Shown piece by piece: positions 1 through 8,944 of a DNA stretch of 64,000 nucleotides (its first letter is position 1; each line of letters starts with the position of its first letter). The translations under genes were made by a program, and so were the position numbers. The DNA lies in NCBI RefSeq assembly GCF_000430505.1, contig NZ_KE387154.1, positions 182,530-246,529 on the forward strand, in the 5' to 3' direction. This stretch comes from Eisenibacter elegans DSM 3317. GTDB taxonomy: Bacteria; Bacteroidota; Bacteroidia; Cytophagales; Microscillaceae. The notes under the pieces are model-generated. The model was not told the DNA's origin. It searched no databases and saw only the letters and a program-made list of their open reading frames with translations.

Positions 1-462
1 TTATGAGTGTACCATTGATGTATCCCCTTGTAGCGAGGCTTTTCCTTGCATCAGCATTGTTAGTTGGAACAAAAGCCAGCCGATAGGCCCAAGCATAAAG
101 GTGGTCAACAAACAAGGAACAATCCAGCTATGCCCTATTTCTTTGGCCTGGGCTGTACGCAAAATAAGTATCCCTACCATCAGGTCAAAGGCCAGATAAT
201 GAAACCATGCAGCCGTTACGAGCCAGTCGCTGTTGTGTGCGGTGAGGGCTTTTACGCCTTCGAGGGTGCTGAAGTCTGCATTCCCGATGACTTGTATGTG
301 TAACAATATAATAATCGCATAAGCAGCCCCTACCAAGGTAGGCACTGTAGTGTGTTCGCTAAGGTATTGGGTAATCTTCCATCGGGGCGCTATTATAAGG
401 CAGAGCCACATCAATAGTGCTAACGTATTAAAACAAGTAAAAACCAATTCGGGAGCAGTCAT
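1..462 (-). CDS. ABA4-like (DUF4281) membrane protein
   Basis: A 153-residue integral membrane protein with four hydrophobic segments at about residues 5-25, 40-60, 82-102 and 113-138. The pattern FNTLALLMWLCLIIAP near the N-terminus, the WFHYLAFDLMVG segment and the GPIGWLLFQLTM end match the ABA4-like family, named for a plant protein needed for neoxanthin formation; the bacterial members have no firmly known reaction. It is the last gene of a minus-strand run, 21 bp after the sensor gene. A lycopene cyclase lies 56 kb away, so a carotenoid role is possible but only inferred. The stop codon is at the very first bases of the window. Confidence 0.72.
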   Translation of the reverse strand: MTAPELVFTCFNTLALLMWLCLIIAPRWKITQYLSEHTTVPTLVGAAYAIIILLHIQVIGNADFSTLEGVKALTAHNSDWLVTAAWFHYLAFDLMVGILILRTAQAKEIGHSWIVPCLLTTFMLGPIGWLLFQLTMLMQGKASLQGDTSMVHS

Positions 463-483
463 TTCAGTGTTGCGTTTGGGTAA

Positions 484-3108
484 TTAGGGTTTGTCTTGGG
501 CTTGTTGTTCGAGCAAGTCTTTGAGGCGGCTGATTTCATCTTCTTTTTCGGCGAGCTGCTTGCGGAGCGTGCCTTCTAGCTCTGCCGCCCTTAGGTAGGC
601 TTTCTTAAGGACGTTTTCGTTGTTTTTAATCTTTGTATTTTGCTGTTCGAGCAAGGCCTTGGAGCGTTCGAGCTCCATCTGCTTTTGCTTCATTTCTTGT
701 TGTGCGGCCTGTAGCTGCATTACGGTGGCTTTCAGCTCCGACTCTTGGATGCGTTGCGCTTCGAGCGATGCCTGTAGCTCGCTTTCTTGTATTTGTTGGC
801 GTTCTTGGGCTAGGCGTAGGCGCTCTTCATTGGCTTTGAGGCGTTGGTTTTGCGCCTCAAGTTCTTTGCGCGATTGCTCTAGCTCGGCTTCGCGCTTACG
901 TCCGGCGGCTTGGAGGTCTTCTAGTTCGGCTATTTTATCACGCAAATCAATTTCAGCTTGATGGAGCTGCTTACTGCGTTCTTGCGCATCCCTCAGGAGG
1001 CTCTTGGTTTGGTCATTGATGCGTACCGTATTGAAGGTAGCCGCCACAGCCTCAGCGATTGCCTCTGCAAATTCCTGCTGGTAGGTTTCTATAGGTTGGA
1101 GCGAGGCCACTTCAATCACCCCAAGTGTTTGCTCTTCGTTTTTGATAGGGATAATCAGTACGGAGGCTGGTGGTGTACTGCCAAGGCCAGAGGTAATTTC
1201 GACATAGTCTTCGGGCAAATCGAGCATATAAATGCTTTCACCCTCTTGGAAGGCTTGCCCTACCAGGCCTTCGCCGGGCAGAATGCTTTTCTCAAAGAAT
1301 TTATAGCGGTCATATGCATAGGCGCTGATCATTTCGAGTTGTTGGCTCTTATCATCAAACAAGAAGATGGCTCCGTGTGTGGCTTCGAGATATTTGACAA
1401 AATTGCGGATTAGCTCTTGGCAGAGCTGCGCTACATCGTCGTTATACTTGCGCAAAATTTCTCCAAAAAGCGCCCGTCCAGAGCTGACCCACCCCCGTAT
1501 ATAGTCTTGTTGGGCTACATCACGCAGGTTTTCTTTCATGTTCTGTAGGGCATTGCCGAGGGTATCTTCTTGGCTGATGGGTTTGAACTGATAGTCAAAA
1601 TTACCCTTACCGATATTTTCAGCAAATAACGTAGCAGACTCAAAGTTCTTAATCAAGTCATTGAGTGCGGCATCAATTTCACCCAACTCATCCTTATAAA
1701 TCACCTTACTGGGTTTGGGAATCACACCGATGGCCAGAAGCTTGATGTCGTCGCGTATCTTGAGCATTGGCTTAGACAGACCCTGCGCCAAAAAGAAGCC
1801 CAAGACAGCCTGAACCAATAAGATGACAGCACTAATGATAAAGAGGCGGTTGCGGAAAGAATATACTGATTGGAAAATCTCTTCTGCGTTGATTTCGGTC
1901 TGTATTGCCCACCGTGTATTGAACACATCAATAGGGGCATAAACATACAATACTTGGTTGCCTAGGAAGTCCCGCCCTAGGATATTGCCCCTTTCTCCTT
2001 TGAGCGCCCTGATGACAGCCTCGCCCTTGGCTTCGCGCAAGAGAATCGTTGTTTCGAGGCGCTTGATACGCTCTAAGGTAACGCTGTCAGTTTTACCCGA
2101 ATTTTTGATATTGGTATAATACAATAGTGGGTTCGACAATATCGAGCGGGTATTGGTGCGTATCTTTCGGTCTTGGCCGATCAGGTTGACCTCTCCCGTC
2201 GTAGCCAGCCCCTCTCCTTCCCAATCTTGGTTGTTGGTAATGATGTGCTGGATGGGGGCTGTGGGCAGCTGTAGTGCCAATACGCCTATTTTTTCGTCAC
2301 CATCATAAATAGCAGTTCCCATAAACATGGAGGGGCGGAAATAAGACGGCTCATAGTGTTCATAATCTACAAAGGCCACCTCATCGCGTTTGCTCTGATT
2401 GAGCAAGCGAGTAACCATTTTGCTGAGGTTCGATTTTTGATAAGGTCCTTTGAAAAGGTTGGTGGCGAAATCAACGTGTTTGGCCGTAGAGTACACCACA
2501 TTGCCCTTGCTATCAATCAATAGCACATCCACAAACTCCATATTCCGCTGAAAGGCGTTCAGAAATGGGTGAAACCGGGTGTGGGCCTCTGCATAGCTGT
2601 TGCTTTCGTCAAGGCTGACGAGGCGTTGTTTGTAGCCTTCGGGGTTGGGGTTGTTGGCCAGGTAGTGATATTGCAGGATAATCTGCCGCTTATCGGTAGG
2701 CATAAAAGCCTTTTCCCCTTGTTCGTTGAGGCTGTAGTAAGTCAGGTTAGGGACAAACTCCTGCTGATAGAAGCGCTGGAGTTTGGGGCGCATCTTAAAC
2801 AAATCTGTGGCATCTGTTTCGGCATCAATTTGCTGAAATCCTTTGACAAAGGCCTTCAGCCCTTCCGAAACAGTCGGGTTGGCCGCAAGGGTGCGCAGTT
2901 CTTTTTCGGTATTCTGAAAATACTGCTCTATGTTTTGGCGCTTGTTGTCGGTAATACTAATGAGGAGTTGGAAGGAGCGCTCTTCGAGCAAGCGCTTTCC
3001 TTCGTAGTAGCTCGTGATGGCGATAATGGCCTGTATCGAAGTCGATACGAGGAATATCGTAATCTGGAACTTGGTGTGTAGTTTTAGGTTCTTAAAAAAC
3101 TCTCTCAT
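484..3108 (-). CDS. Membrane sensor with Cache-like, HAMP-like, GAF and long coiled-coil regions
   Basis: An 874-residue protein. A transmembrane helix at about 15-34 is followed by a large extracytoplasmic region with Cache-like features (the stretch around VDVLLIDSKGNVVYST, near residue 195), a second helix at about 421-443, a HAMP-like linker to about 495, a GAF domain at about 555-695 and a charged heptad-rich coiled coil from about 700 to the C-terminus. I see no histidine kinase, GGDEF, methyl-accepting or phosphatase domain after the GAF domain, so the output must go through partner proteins. It starts 15 bp after murA on the same strand and probably shares its transcript. Signal and partner are unknown. 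Confidence 0.8.
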   Translation of the reverse strand: MREFFKNLKLHTKFQITIFLVSTSIQAIIAITSYYEGKRLLEERSFQLLISITDNKRQNIEQYFQNTEKELRTLAANPTVSEGLKAFVKGFQQIDAETDATDLFKMRPKLQRFYQQEFVPNLTYYSLNEQGEKAFMPTDKRQIILQYHYLANNPNPEGYKQRLVSLDESNSYAEAHTRFHPFLNAFQRNMEFVDVLLIDSKGNVVYSTAKHVDFATNLFKGPYQKSNLSKMVTRLLNQSKRDEVAFVDYEHYEPSYFRPSMFMGTAIYDGDEKIGVLALQLPTAPIQHIITNNQDWEGEGLATTGEVNLIGQDRKIRTNTRSILSNPLLYYTNIKNSGKTDSVTLERIKRLETTILLREAKGEAVIRALKGERGNILGRDFLGNQVLYVYAPIDVFNTRWAIQTEINAEEIFQSVYSFRNRLFIISAVILLVQAVLGFFLAQGLSKPMLKIRDDIKLLAIGVIPKPSKVIYKDELGEIDAALNDLIKNFESATLFAENIGKGNFDYQFKPISQEDTLGNALQNMKENLRDVAQQDYIRGWVSSGRALFGEILRKYNDDVAQLCQELIRNFVKYLEATHGAIFLFDDKSQQLEMISAYAYDRYKFFEKSILPGEGLVGQAFQEGESIYMLDLPEDYVEITSGLGSTPPASVLIIPIKNEEQTLGVIEVASLQPIETYQQEFAEAIAEAVAATFNTVRINDQTKSLLRDAQERSKQLHQAEIDLRDKIAELEDLQAAGRKREAELEQSRKELEAQNQRLKANEERLRLAQERQQIQESELQASLEAQRIQESELKATVMQLQAAQQEMKQKQMELERSKALLEQQNTKIKNNENVLKKAYLRAAELEGTLRKQLAEKEDEISRLKDLLEQQAQDKP

Positions 3109-3123
3109 ACGTATTGGCGCGTG

Positions 3124-4431
3124 TTACAGGCGTTTGATTTCTGCCCCGAGGGCATTGAGGCGCTGGTCGATATATTGATAGCCCCTGTCGATTTGCTCTA
3201 CGTTATCAATGACGCTGGTGCCTTCGGCAGAAAGCGCGGCAATGAGCAGAGCCACCCCGGCGCGTATGTCGGGCGAGGTCATACGAATGCCTCGGAGCTT
3301 GATTTGCTTATCTAGGCCGATGACAGTAGCCCTATGTGGGTCGCAGAGAATAATCTGCGCACCCATGTCAATGAGCTTATCCACAAAAAACAAGCGGCTC
3401 TCGAACATCTTTTGATGTACCAAAATCGTGCCTTTTGCTTGGATAGCCGTTACGAGTACAATGCTGAGCAGGTCTGGCGTAAAGCCCGGCCAAGGCGCGT
3501 CGGAGACCGTCAGGATAGAACCATCGATAAAGGTATCGAGGTGATAATGATCTTGGGCAGGGATATAAATATCATCGCCCCGAAACTCCATCGCGATACC
3601 CAATCGCTGGAAGGTATAGGGAATACAACCTAGTTGGTCGATGCGTGCGTTTTTGATGGTCAGCTCAGAGGCTGTCATTGCTGCTAGCCCAATAAAGGAG
3701 CCGACTTCTATCATATCGGGCAAGAGCGTGTGTTCTGTTCCACCTAAGCGGTCTACTCCATTTATTTTCAGTAAGTTAGATCCTATTCCTGAGATATTGG
3801 CTCCCATCCGATTGAGCATCAAGCAGAGCTGCTGGATGTATGGCTCACAAGCTGCGTGGTAGATAGTAGTTTCGCCTTTGGCCAATACGGCAGCCATAAT
3901 CAAGTTGGCCGTTCCGGTTACGGAGGCCTCATCAAGGAGCATATAAGTGCCTTTTAGCGCTCGGGCTTCTACTTCATACCAGTGCGTTTCGGGCTGGTAA
4001 TTGAACTGAGCGCCCAACTTCTGAAAGCCAATAAAGTGTGTGTCGAGGCGGCGGCGGCCTATTTTGTCGCCTCCCGGGCTGGGGATACGGCTGCGGCCAA
4101 AGCGCCCCAACATAGGGCCTAACATCATCACTGAGCCGCGCAGCGAAGCTGCCTTTTGGCGGTAGGTGGCGCTGTCGAGGTAGTCAAAGTTGAGGGCCTT
4201 GGCTTGAAATCTGAAGCTCCCCTCTGAGTCTAGGCGCGTTACTTGTACGCCTAAATCTCCCAACAACTCTATTAGTTTGTTGACATCTAGGATATTGGGG
4301 ATATTGTGTATCGTTACGGGCTCGTCGGTGAGCAATACCGCACAAAGGATTTGTAGGGCTTCGTTTTTTGCCCCTTGTGGCACGATAGTGCCCGAAAGTT
4401 TTTTGCCGCCTTTTACTTCTATAGAAGCCAT
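3124..4431 (-). CDS. murA: UDP-N-acetylglucosamine 1-carboxyvinyltransferase
   Basis: MurA (435 residues) transfers enolpyruvate from PEP to UDP-GlcNAc, the first committed cytoplasmic step of peptidoglycan synthesis. Family signatures are clear: the N-terminal QGAKNEALQ segment, LGPMLGRFGRSRIPSPGGD in the mobile loop, and GRRRLDTHFIGFQKLGA after it. The loop residue that is Cys115 in E. coli MurA is Asp122 here. In other bacteria the Cys-to-Asp form stays active and is not alkylated by fosfomycin, so intrinsic fosfomycin resistance is expected. The gene lies between a DUF4290 gene (75 bp upstream) and the GAF sensor gene (15 bp downstream), all on the minus strand. Confidence 0.97.
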   Translation of the reverse strand: MASIEVKGGKKLSGTIVPQGAKNEALQILCAVLLTDEPVTIHNIPNILDVNKLIELLGDLGVQVTRLDSEGSFRFQAKALNFDYLDSATYRQKAASLRGSVMMLGPMLGRFGRSRIPSPGGDKIGRRRLDTHFIGFQKLGAQFNYQPETHWYEVEARALKGTYMLLDEASVTGTANLIMAAVLAKGETTIYHAACEPYIQQLCLMLNRMGANISGIGSNLLKINGVDRLGGTEHTLLPDMIEVGSFIGLAAMTASELTIKNARIDQLGCIPYTFQRLGIAMEFRGDDIYIPAQDHYHLDTFIDGSILTVSDAPWPGFTPDLLSIVLVTAIQAKGTILVHQKMFESRLFFVDKLIDMGAQIILCDPHRATVIGLDKQIKLRGIRMTSPDIRAGVALLIAALSAEGTSVIDNVEQIDRGYQYIDQRLNALGAEIKRL

Positions 4432-4506
4432 AAGTTTGTATTGATAGAGGTTTGGGGAGAAAGCCCTCCCCTGGTTTTGAATGGAGGTACGAACTGAGGT
4501 TCGATG

Positions 4507-5178
4507 TTATTTATTTTTGTTTTTATAATTGCGATACTGCCTCTTGAAGGTCTTATTGGTTGTTTTGCCTGTTGGTTGGGCGGGTTGGCTATACTTCACC
4601 GAAGGGTCTTTGATGGTAATTTCAAGCAGCTGCTCTTGTTTGATAAAGGCAGCGATTCCGGGTCTGATGGGCTGTTTGCCTATTTGTTCGATATGCCCTA
4701 GGATGGTGTCGGCTTCTACTTGGTCTTTATTCCAAGTGGTGTAGAAGTTTTTCATCAATCTAGCCACTGATACCAAGGCTACGAGATATTCTTCGGGGGT
4801 TTCGGCTTCATTTACTTGGCTGATGAGCTGCTCTACGCCCTTACCATAATGCCTAAACATCACCTTGCTATCATTGTAGGGCACTGGTTGGGGCTTTCGG
4901 CCTACCTTGGCGGGGTCAGGCATTGGGTATGGGCTATCGATATCGAGGTCGTAGCCGGCCAACATATAAAGGTCATCCCATATTTTGACATCAGCCTCTT
5001 GCACATCTTTGGCTGTCGGTTGTGGGATTAGTTGTTTTACCAAAGTTACCCATGCGTGGGCTTGTTGGGTGCGTTTGTCGCGGTCTTCGATGGTTTTGAT
5101 GTGCTTGACAAGATCTTGCAAGCTCCTTCCGTATTCTCTTAGGAGAATTGGCTCGTCTTCTGTATGGTAGTTGTGCAT
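4507..5178 (-). CDS. DUF4290 family protein
   Basis: A 223-residue soluble protein with no signal peptide or membrane segment. The N-terminal part (LREYGRSLQDLVKHIKTIED, then AWVTLVKQLIPQP) matches the Bacteroidota-restricted family DUF4290, whose genes are commonly found next to murA, as here. The C-terminal 30 residues are lysine- and asparagine-rich and look disordered. Function is unknown; the conserved link to murA suggests a role in cell-envelope synthesis or its control, which is inference only. It lies 58 bp after recX and 75 bp before murA, so the three probably form one operon. Confidence 0.85.
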   Translation of the reverse strand: MHNYHTEDEPILLREYGRSLQDLVKHIKTIEDRDKRTQQAHAWVTLVKQLIPQPTAKDVQEADVKIWDDLYMLAGYDLDIDSPYPMPDPAKVGRKPQPVPYNDSKVMFRHYGKGVEQLISQVNEAETPEEYLVALVSVARLMKNFYTTWNKDQVEADTILGHIEQIGKQPIRPGIAAFIKQEQLLEITIKDPSVKYSQPAQPTGKTTNKTFKRQYRNYKNKNK

Positions 5179-5236
5179 AAAAACAAAATTAAAACAAATT
5201 CATTCAAATCAATCATCAACAATTCGCCTCAAGGCC

Positions 5237-5707
5237 TTAGTTGGCGGCTTGGGCGGCAATCTCTCCGATAATTTCCCAAATATGGGTATTTTCGTAGCCT
5301 TTTTGCGCTAAAAAGCGCCAAGTTTTTTGTTTGCGTTGGGCAGGCGGCTCTCCGTCGAGCGATGTCCATTTTTTTTGCGCCAAGTCGTAGAGGGTTTGGT
5401 AATAGTCTTCGGGGTCTATCTCTGCAAGCCCTAGGCGTACACAGTAGGGGCTAAGCCCGCGTGCTTCGAGTGCTTTTTGGATTTTGATTCGCCCCCATTG
5501 TTTGACCCTAAACTTACTTCCTGCATAGATTTTGGCAAATCGCTCTTCATTCAAAAAGTTTTCGGTAATCAACATCCCGATAATTTCTTCTATACTATCA
5601 GATGACAGGCCGCCGAGGGCATAGAGTTTATCACGAACTTCTTGTTGGGTGCGCTCTTGATAGGCACAAAAGCTACACATTTTCAAGAAGGCTTCTTTTT
5701 GGGTCAT
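5237..5707 (-). CDS. recX: Regulatory protein RecX
   Basis: A 156-residue RecX, which binds RecA filaments and limits recombinase activity. The typical three-helix repeats are visible, including the CSFCAYQERTQQEVRDKL start and NEERFAKIYAGSKFRVKQWG in the middle. I place the start at the ATG at 5705-5707. The open frame continues 31 codons further upstream, but that part does not resemble RecX, and the ATG start gives the usual family length. It heads the minus-strand run recX-DUF4290-murA and is divergent from the SUMF1-like gene starting at 5812. Confidence 0.92.
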   Translation of the reverse strand: MTQKEAFLKMCSFCAYQERTQQEVRDKLYALGGLSSDSIEEIIGMLITENFLNEERFAKIYAGSKFRVKQWGRIKIQKALEARGLSPYCVRLGLAEIDPEDYYQTLYDLAQKKWTSLDGEPPAQRKQKTWRFLAQKGYENTHIWEIIGEIAAQAAN

Positions 5708-5811
5708 AGGCGGTATCTCTTGCGGGTCGTAAATGCCTATTGGGCTTCGGGCATACACTAGCCCGGATGAGCAAAGCGTTATTGGGTTATGAATATACAA
5801 AAATACGCAAT

Positions 5812-6609
5812 ATGGGCAAATATCTGACCGTAATCGGCTTACAATCTTTTATCAAACCGTATTTTTTTTGTCTGGGTTGTTGGCTTTGTCTTTTGGGAAC
5901 CTTATCAGCCCAGCCGGCGGCTCCCAGCAATATGGTTCGGCTTTATGACAGCCTCTTTGTCGATATCAGTGAGGTGGCCAATTTGCATTATCTGGAGTAT
6001 TTGAGTGATATCAGGCGTGACTCGGGCGAGGCTTATTTTTTAACACAACTGCCCGACAGCCAATTTATTGCCCATCCTACAGGGAGTTTGTTGGAGCATC
6101 CGGCCTACCGCTTCCGCCCGGTGATTGGCCTGAGCTACACACAGGTGCTCAATTTTTGCCGTTGGCGCTCGGCCAAGGCTACACAGATTTACAACCAACG
6201 CTATGCCAAGGGCAAACAAACCTATACCCTGACCTACCGCCTGCCTACTGCGCAGGAGTGGATGGTGGCTGCTGCCGGTGGGCTTGACCCCGGCCTTTAT
6301 CCTTTTGGGCTGACCCACATCGAGCTAGTTACTGGAGACACACAGCCAAAGACCCTCATCAACCACAAAGCCGACCGCCTCAAACATTTTGTTTTGGAGG
6401 ATGTGTATGCTGGCTTGCCCAACCCCCTAGGGGTTTTCCATGCCGCAGGCAATGTGGCCGAGATGCTACAAGAAGAGGGTGTCGCCAAGGGGGGGAGTTG
6501 GTGGCACAGGCTTGAGGATTGTAAGCTGCGCCATCAACAACAATATGACAGACCACAGGCTTGGCTTGGGTTTCGGAATGTCTGTATTATACGCCTCAAC
6601 AACCCCTAA
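5812..6609 (+). CDS. Secreted SUMF1 / formylglycine-generating-enzyme-fold protein
   Basis: A 265-residue exported protein; a hydrophobic signal segment (FFCLGCWLCLLGTLSAQ) ends at about residue 32. The rest shows the FGE-sulfatase (SUMF1) fold: YRLPTAQEWMVAAAGG in the middle, GNVAEM and GGSWWHR near the C-terminus, and GFRNVCI at the end. Many bacterial members, such as the gliding proteins GldJ and GldK, use this fold structurally and not as enzymes. The copper-binding cysteine pair of true formylglycine-generating enzymes is not evident, so I favour a structural or binding role. An ATG at 5740 is in frame but gives a non-signal extension overlapping the recX upstream region; 5812 fits a signal peptide. 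Confidence 0.82.
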   Translation: MGKYLTVIGLQSFIKPYFFCLGCWLCLLGTLSAQPAAPSNMVRLYDSLFVDISEVANLHYLEYLSDIRRDSGEAYFLTQLPDSQFIAHPTGSLLEHPAYRFRPVIGLSYTQVLNFCRWRSAKATQIYNQRYAKGKQTYTLTYRLPTAQEWMVAAAGGLDPGLYPFGLTHIELVTGDTQPKTLINHKADRLKHFVLEDVYAGLPNPLGVFHAAGNVAEMLQEEGVAKGGSWWHRLEDCKLRHQQQYDRPQAWLGFRNVCIIRLNNP

Positions 6610-6775
6610 ATACAACAGCTGATGTTGTTGGTGAGCAACATATTCGGGTATTGGTCTGCATTTTGGCGGCGCGGCGCTTGTTGGGCAGTGCCTAACGAAA
6701 ATGGCGGTATTTTAAATCAAACTACTTTACAAACTTTCGCTCAATCAAAAGCGCATCAAGAACATTGCTTGCTTG

Positions 6776-7165
6776 TTAGATAATTTCTTCACAAGAAACC
6801 AAGGTAAAGGGCAAAGCTGTAAAGGCCTTGAAATCGTTGCCAATCTCACGCATGTCATCGTCTCCTTCCTCATAATACCACTTGGCCGCTACAGGGTGTC
6901 GTTGGCTATGAAGGCGCTCCAAAACTTTGATGATACGCGCCAAAATGGCTGATGTACTGGTGTTGATATAAATAAGCTTGAAAGAAACCGTAGTTTGTTT
7001 GCTCTTGGGCTTCTTGATATAATTCTCCAAATAATCGAGCAAATCACGGTAGAAGTCTTCTGTATCTTCCGGAATAGATACCCCTTTGATTTCTAATACT
7101 CCCTTTTGATAATTAAAGCTAATCTCAGGAGTGGTATCGGTCTCTTTCACAAAAATGTTTTCCAT
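6776..7165 (-). CDS. siaC: SiaC-type regulatory phosphoprotein (DUF1987), distant copy
   Basis: A 129-residue cytoplasmic protein of the SiaC/DUF1987 family. In Pseudomonas, SiaC is phosphorylated on a threonine by SiaB and dephosphorylated by the PP2C phosphatase SiaA, and its unphosphorylated form activates a partner enzyme. The phosphosite segment IYINTSTSAIL is present, with Thr69 in the expected position, together with EIKGVSIPEDTEDFY and the acidic EEGDDDM stretch. It is closer in sequence to the copy at 44898-45287 than to the copy at 42218-42616. It stands alone, about 29 kb from the other Sia-like genes, so it may share their kinase and phosphatases or serve another partner. Confidence 0.88.
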   Translation of the reverse strand: MENIFVKETDTTPEISFNYQKGVLEIKGVSIPEDTEDFYRDLLDYLENYIKKPKSKQTTVSFKLIYINTSTSAILARIIKVLERLHSQRHPVAAKWYYEEGDDDMREIGNDFKAFTALPFTLVSCEEII

Positions 7166-7442
7166 AGGTATTTGCTGACTTAGTATCAGTTGGTAAAGTA
7201 AGTACCCAAAGATGCAAATTAACTAAAAAGCCTTTAGAAATAAAACAAAATATTGGGCGAATGTTGTGCGCCTTTTCTGCTTCTTTGTACGGTATAAGCC
7301 CTCAGATGTGTTACCTTTGTGGTAAGGGTGCTTCGGTGCCTAGCTAAATACCCCTTGGCTACAAGGCCAAAAACTTATGAAGGGCTTTTGGTGTTAATCT
7401 TTTGAAGTCAATTTAGACGATATTCATACTTTTTTAGCGTTT
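7166..7442. other. Intergenic region between siaC copy and ribBA
   Basis: A divergent region of 277 bp. It contains a promoter-like pair for ribBA (separate entry) and a leader of about 120 bases before the ribBA start. I looked for the FMN riboswitch consensus in this leader and did not find it. On the minus strand the motif TTAATTTG near 7216-7223 is a one-mismatch match to the TAnnTTTG box and could serve the siaC gene. Confidence 0.4.
7284..7319 (+). promoter_or_regulatory. Candidate Bacteroidota-type promoter of ribBA
   Basis: TTTG at 7284-7287 and TACCTTTG at 7312-7319 match the -33 and -7 boxes of the Bacteroidota housekeeping sigma factor. The spacer is 24 bp, one longer than usual. 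The ribBA start codon is about 120 bp downstream. Confidence 0.5.
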
Positions 7443-8669
7443 ATGAGCGAACAAAAAATAGCCCTCGATACTATCGAGGAGGCCATTGAGGCTATCAAAA
7501 GAGGGGAGATTATTATTGTGGTAGACGACGAAGACCGCGAGAACGAGGGGGATTTTATCTGCGCAGCAGAAACAGTAACCCCCGAAATGGTTAACTTTAT
7601 GCTCAAAGAAGGGCGAGGAGTGCTTTGCGCCGCCCTGACCGAAGAGCGCTGTCAAGCGTTGAACCTCGACCTGATGGTCGGCAAGAATACAGACCCCAAC
7701 AAAACAGCTTTTACCGTTACAGTAGACCTACTGGGGCACGGCTGCACCACAGGAGTATCGGCACACGACCGCTCCAAGACCTTACGCGCCCTTGCTGACC
7801 CTGCTACCAAGCCGACCGACCTAGGCCGCCCAGGCCATATCAACCCCCTAAAGGCGCGCAACGGCGGAGTATTGCGCCGAACAGGGCATACCGAAGCCAC
7901 TGTAGACTTTGCGCGGCTGGCGGGATTCAACCCCGTAGGGGTGCTGATAGAGGTGATGAACGAGGACGGCTCGATGGCTCGCCTGCCTGACCTGCGCAAG
8001 GTAGCAGACAAGTTTGGCCTAAAGCTGGTTTCTATCGAAGACCTGATCGCCTACCGCCTCAAACACGAATCGCTCATACAGCGCGAAATAGGCGTACAAA
8101 TGCCAACCGAATGGGGCAACTTTGACCTTGTAGCCTATCGACAGCGCAATACTGATGATATTCACCTCGCCCTTGTCAAAGGTAGCTGGGAGGCTGACGA
8201 GCCAGTGATGGTAAGGGTACACTCTTCGTGTGTTACGGGAGATATTTTCGGCTCTTGCCGCTGCGACTGCGGCCCACAGCTGCATAGCGCGATGGAAATG
8301 GTAGAAAAAGCCGGAAAGGGGGTTGTCCTTTATATGAACCAAGAGGGGCGCGGCATCGGGCTTGTCAACAAACTCAAAGCCTACAAGCTCCAAGAAACAG
8401 GACTGGATACCGTACAGGCCAACGAAGCCCTCGGCTTCAAAATGGATGCCCGTGATTATGGTGTAGGCGCACAGATTTTGCGCGACTTGGGCATCTCTAA
8501 GATTCAACTCATTTCTAATAATCCCAAGAAACGTGTGGGGCTGATTGGCTATGGACTCGAAATCGTGGAGATGATTCCGCTCGAAATTCATCCTAATCCC
8601 TACAATGAAAACTACCTGCGCACCAAACGCGATAAAATGGGGCATCAGATTTTAAAAAATGAGGACTAA
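7443..8669 (+). CDS. ribBA: Bifunctional riboflavin enzyme: DHBP synthase / GTP cyclohydrolase II
   Basis: A 408-residue fusion that supplies both branches of riboflavin synthesis. Residues 1-200 are 3,4-dihydroxy-2-butanone-4-phosphate synthase, with the acidic metal-binding [11 protein letters not shown] and the HTEATVD segment. Residues 205-400 are GTP cyclohydrolase II, with the zinc site in [14 protein letters not shown] and the [12 protein letters not shown] motif. Both sets of catalytic residues look complete, so both activities are expected. No other riboflavin genes are nearby. It has its own candidate promoter and no visible FMN riboswitch. Confidence 0.97.
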   Translation: MSEQKIALDTIEEAIEAIKRGEIIIVVDDEDRENEGDFICAAETVTPEMVNFMLKEGRGVLCAALTEERCQALNLDLMVGKNTDPNKTAFTVTVDLLGHGCTTGVSAHDRSKTLRALADPATKPTDLGRPGHINPLKARNGGVLRRTGHTEATVDFARLAGFNPVGVLIEVMNEDGSMARLPDLRKVADKFGLKLVSIEDLIAYRLKHESLIQREIGVQMPTEWGNFDLVAYRQRNTDDIHLALVKGSWEADEPVMVRVHSSCVTGDIFGSCRCDCGPQLHSAMEMVEKAGKGVVLYMNQEGRGIGLVNKLKAYKLQETGLDTVQANEALGFKMDARDYGVGAQILRDLGISKIQLISNNPKKRVGLIGYGLEIVEMIPLEIHPNPYNENYLRTKRDKMGHQILKNED

Positions 8670-8944
8670 CGCCCCCAAGTGCTCTAGATGAAATACACCG
8701 GAACCGAGGGTATTTTGCTATGCTTGCTTGATGATATGTCAAGGTTGATTTTCTTGATGCTCAAGGATTTTCAGAACATCAGCCCCCAACTAATGTCCAT
8801 TAAGTACAAATACTGCGTATTAAGCAATGTATCCTAGGTTCCAACCTATCGTTGGCACGAAAACGACAGCCTACGCGGCTATGGTGCTGCTCCATAACGC
8901 CAAACCGCAAACCCAAGCTTAAGATATCAAAGATTATCCTCTCG
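8670..8944. other. Intergenic region with dispersed-repeat copy and palindromes
   Basis: A 275-bp region between ribBA and the permease gene. It holds an inverted copy of the dispersed repeat described at 8745-8774 and a 14-bp palindrome TAGGTTCCAACCTA near 8831-8844. The open frame of the permease gene runs back to 8852, but that part is arginine-rich, does not look like a membrane protein N-terminus, and was left out of the gene. Confidence 0.5.
8745..8774 (-). repeat. Dispersed intergenic repeat, copy A (inverted)
   Basis: Read on the minus strand this is CTGAAAATCCTTGAGCATC followed by AAGAAAATCAA. It matches the plus-strand copies at 32689, 46705 and 56901 except in the loop of the small CTTGA/TCAAG hairpin, where GCA replaces TAA. 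The flanking GTTGG upstream is also shared. It lies between genes. Confidence 0.75.

Noticed and set aside
7320-7442. FMN riboswitch upstream of ribBA
   Set aside because: The leader lacks the conserved FMN-element segments, so no call was made.
8852-8944. Upstream extension of the LolC/E-type permease
   Set aside because: The added 31 residues are arginine-rich and include repeat-like DNA; the family N-terminus begins at 8945.
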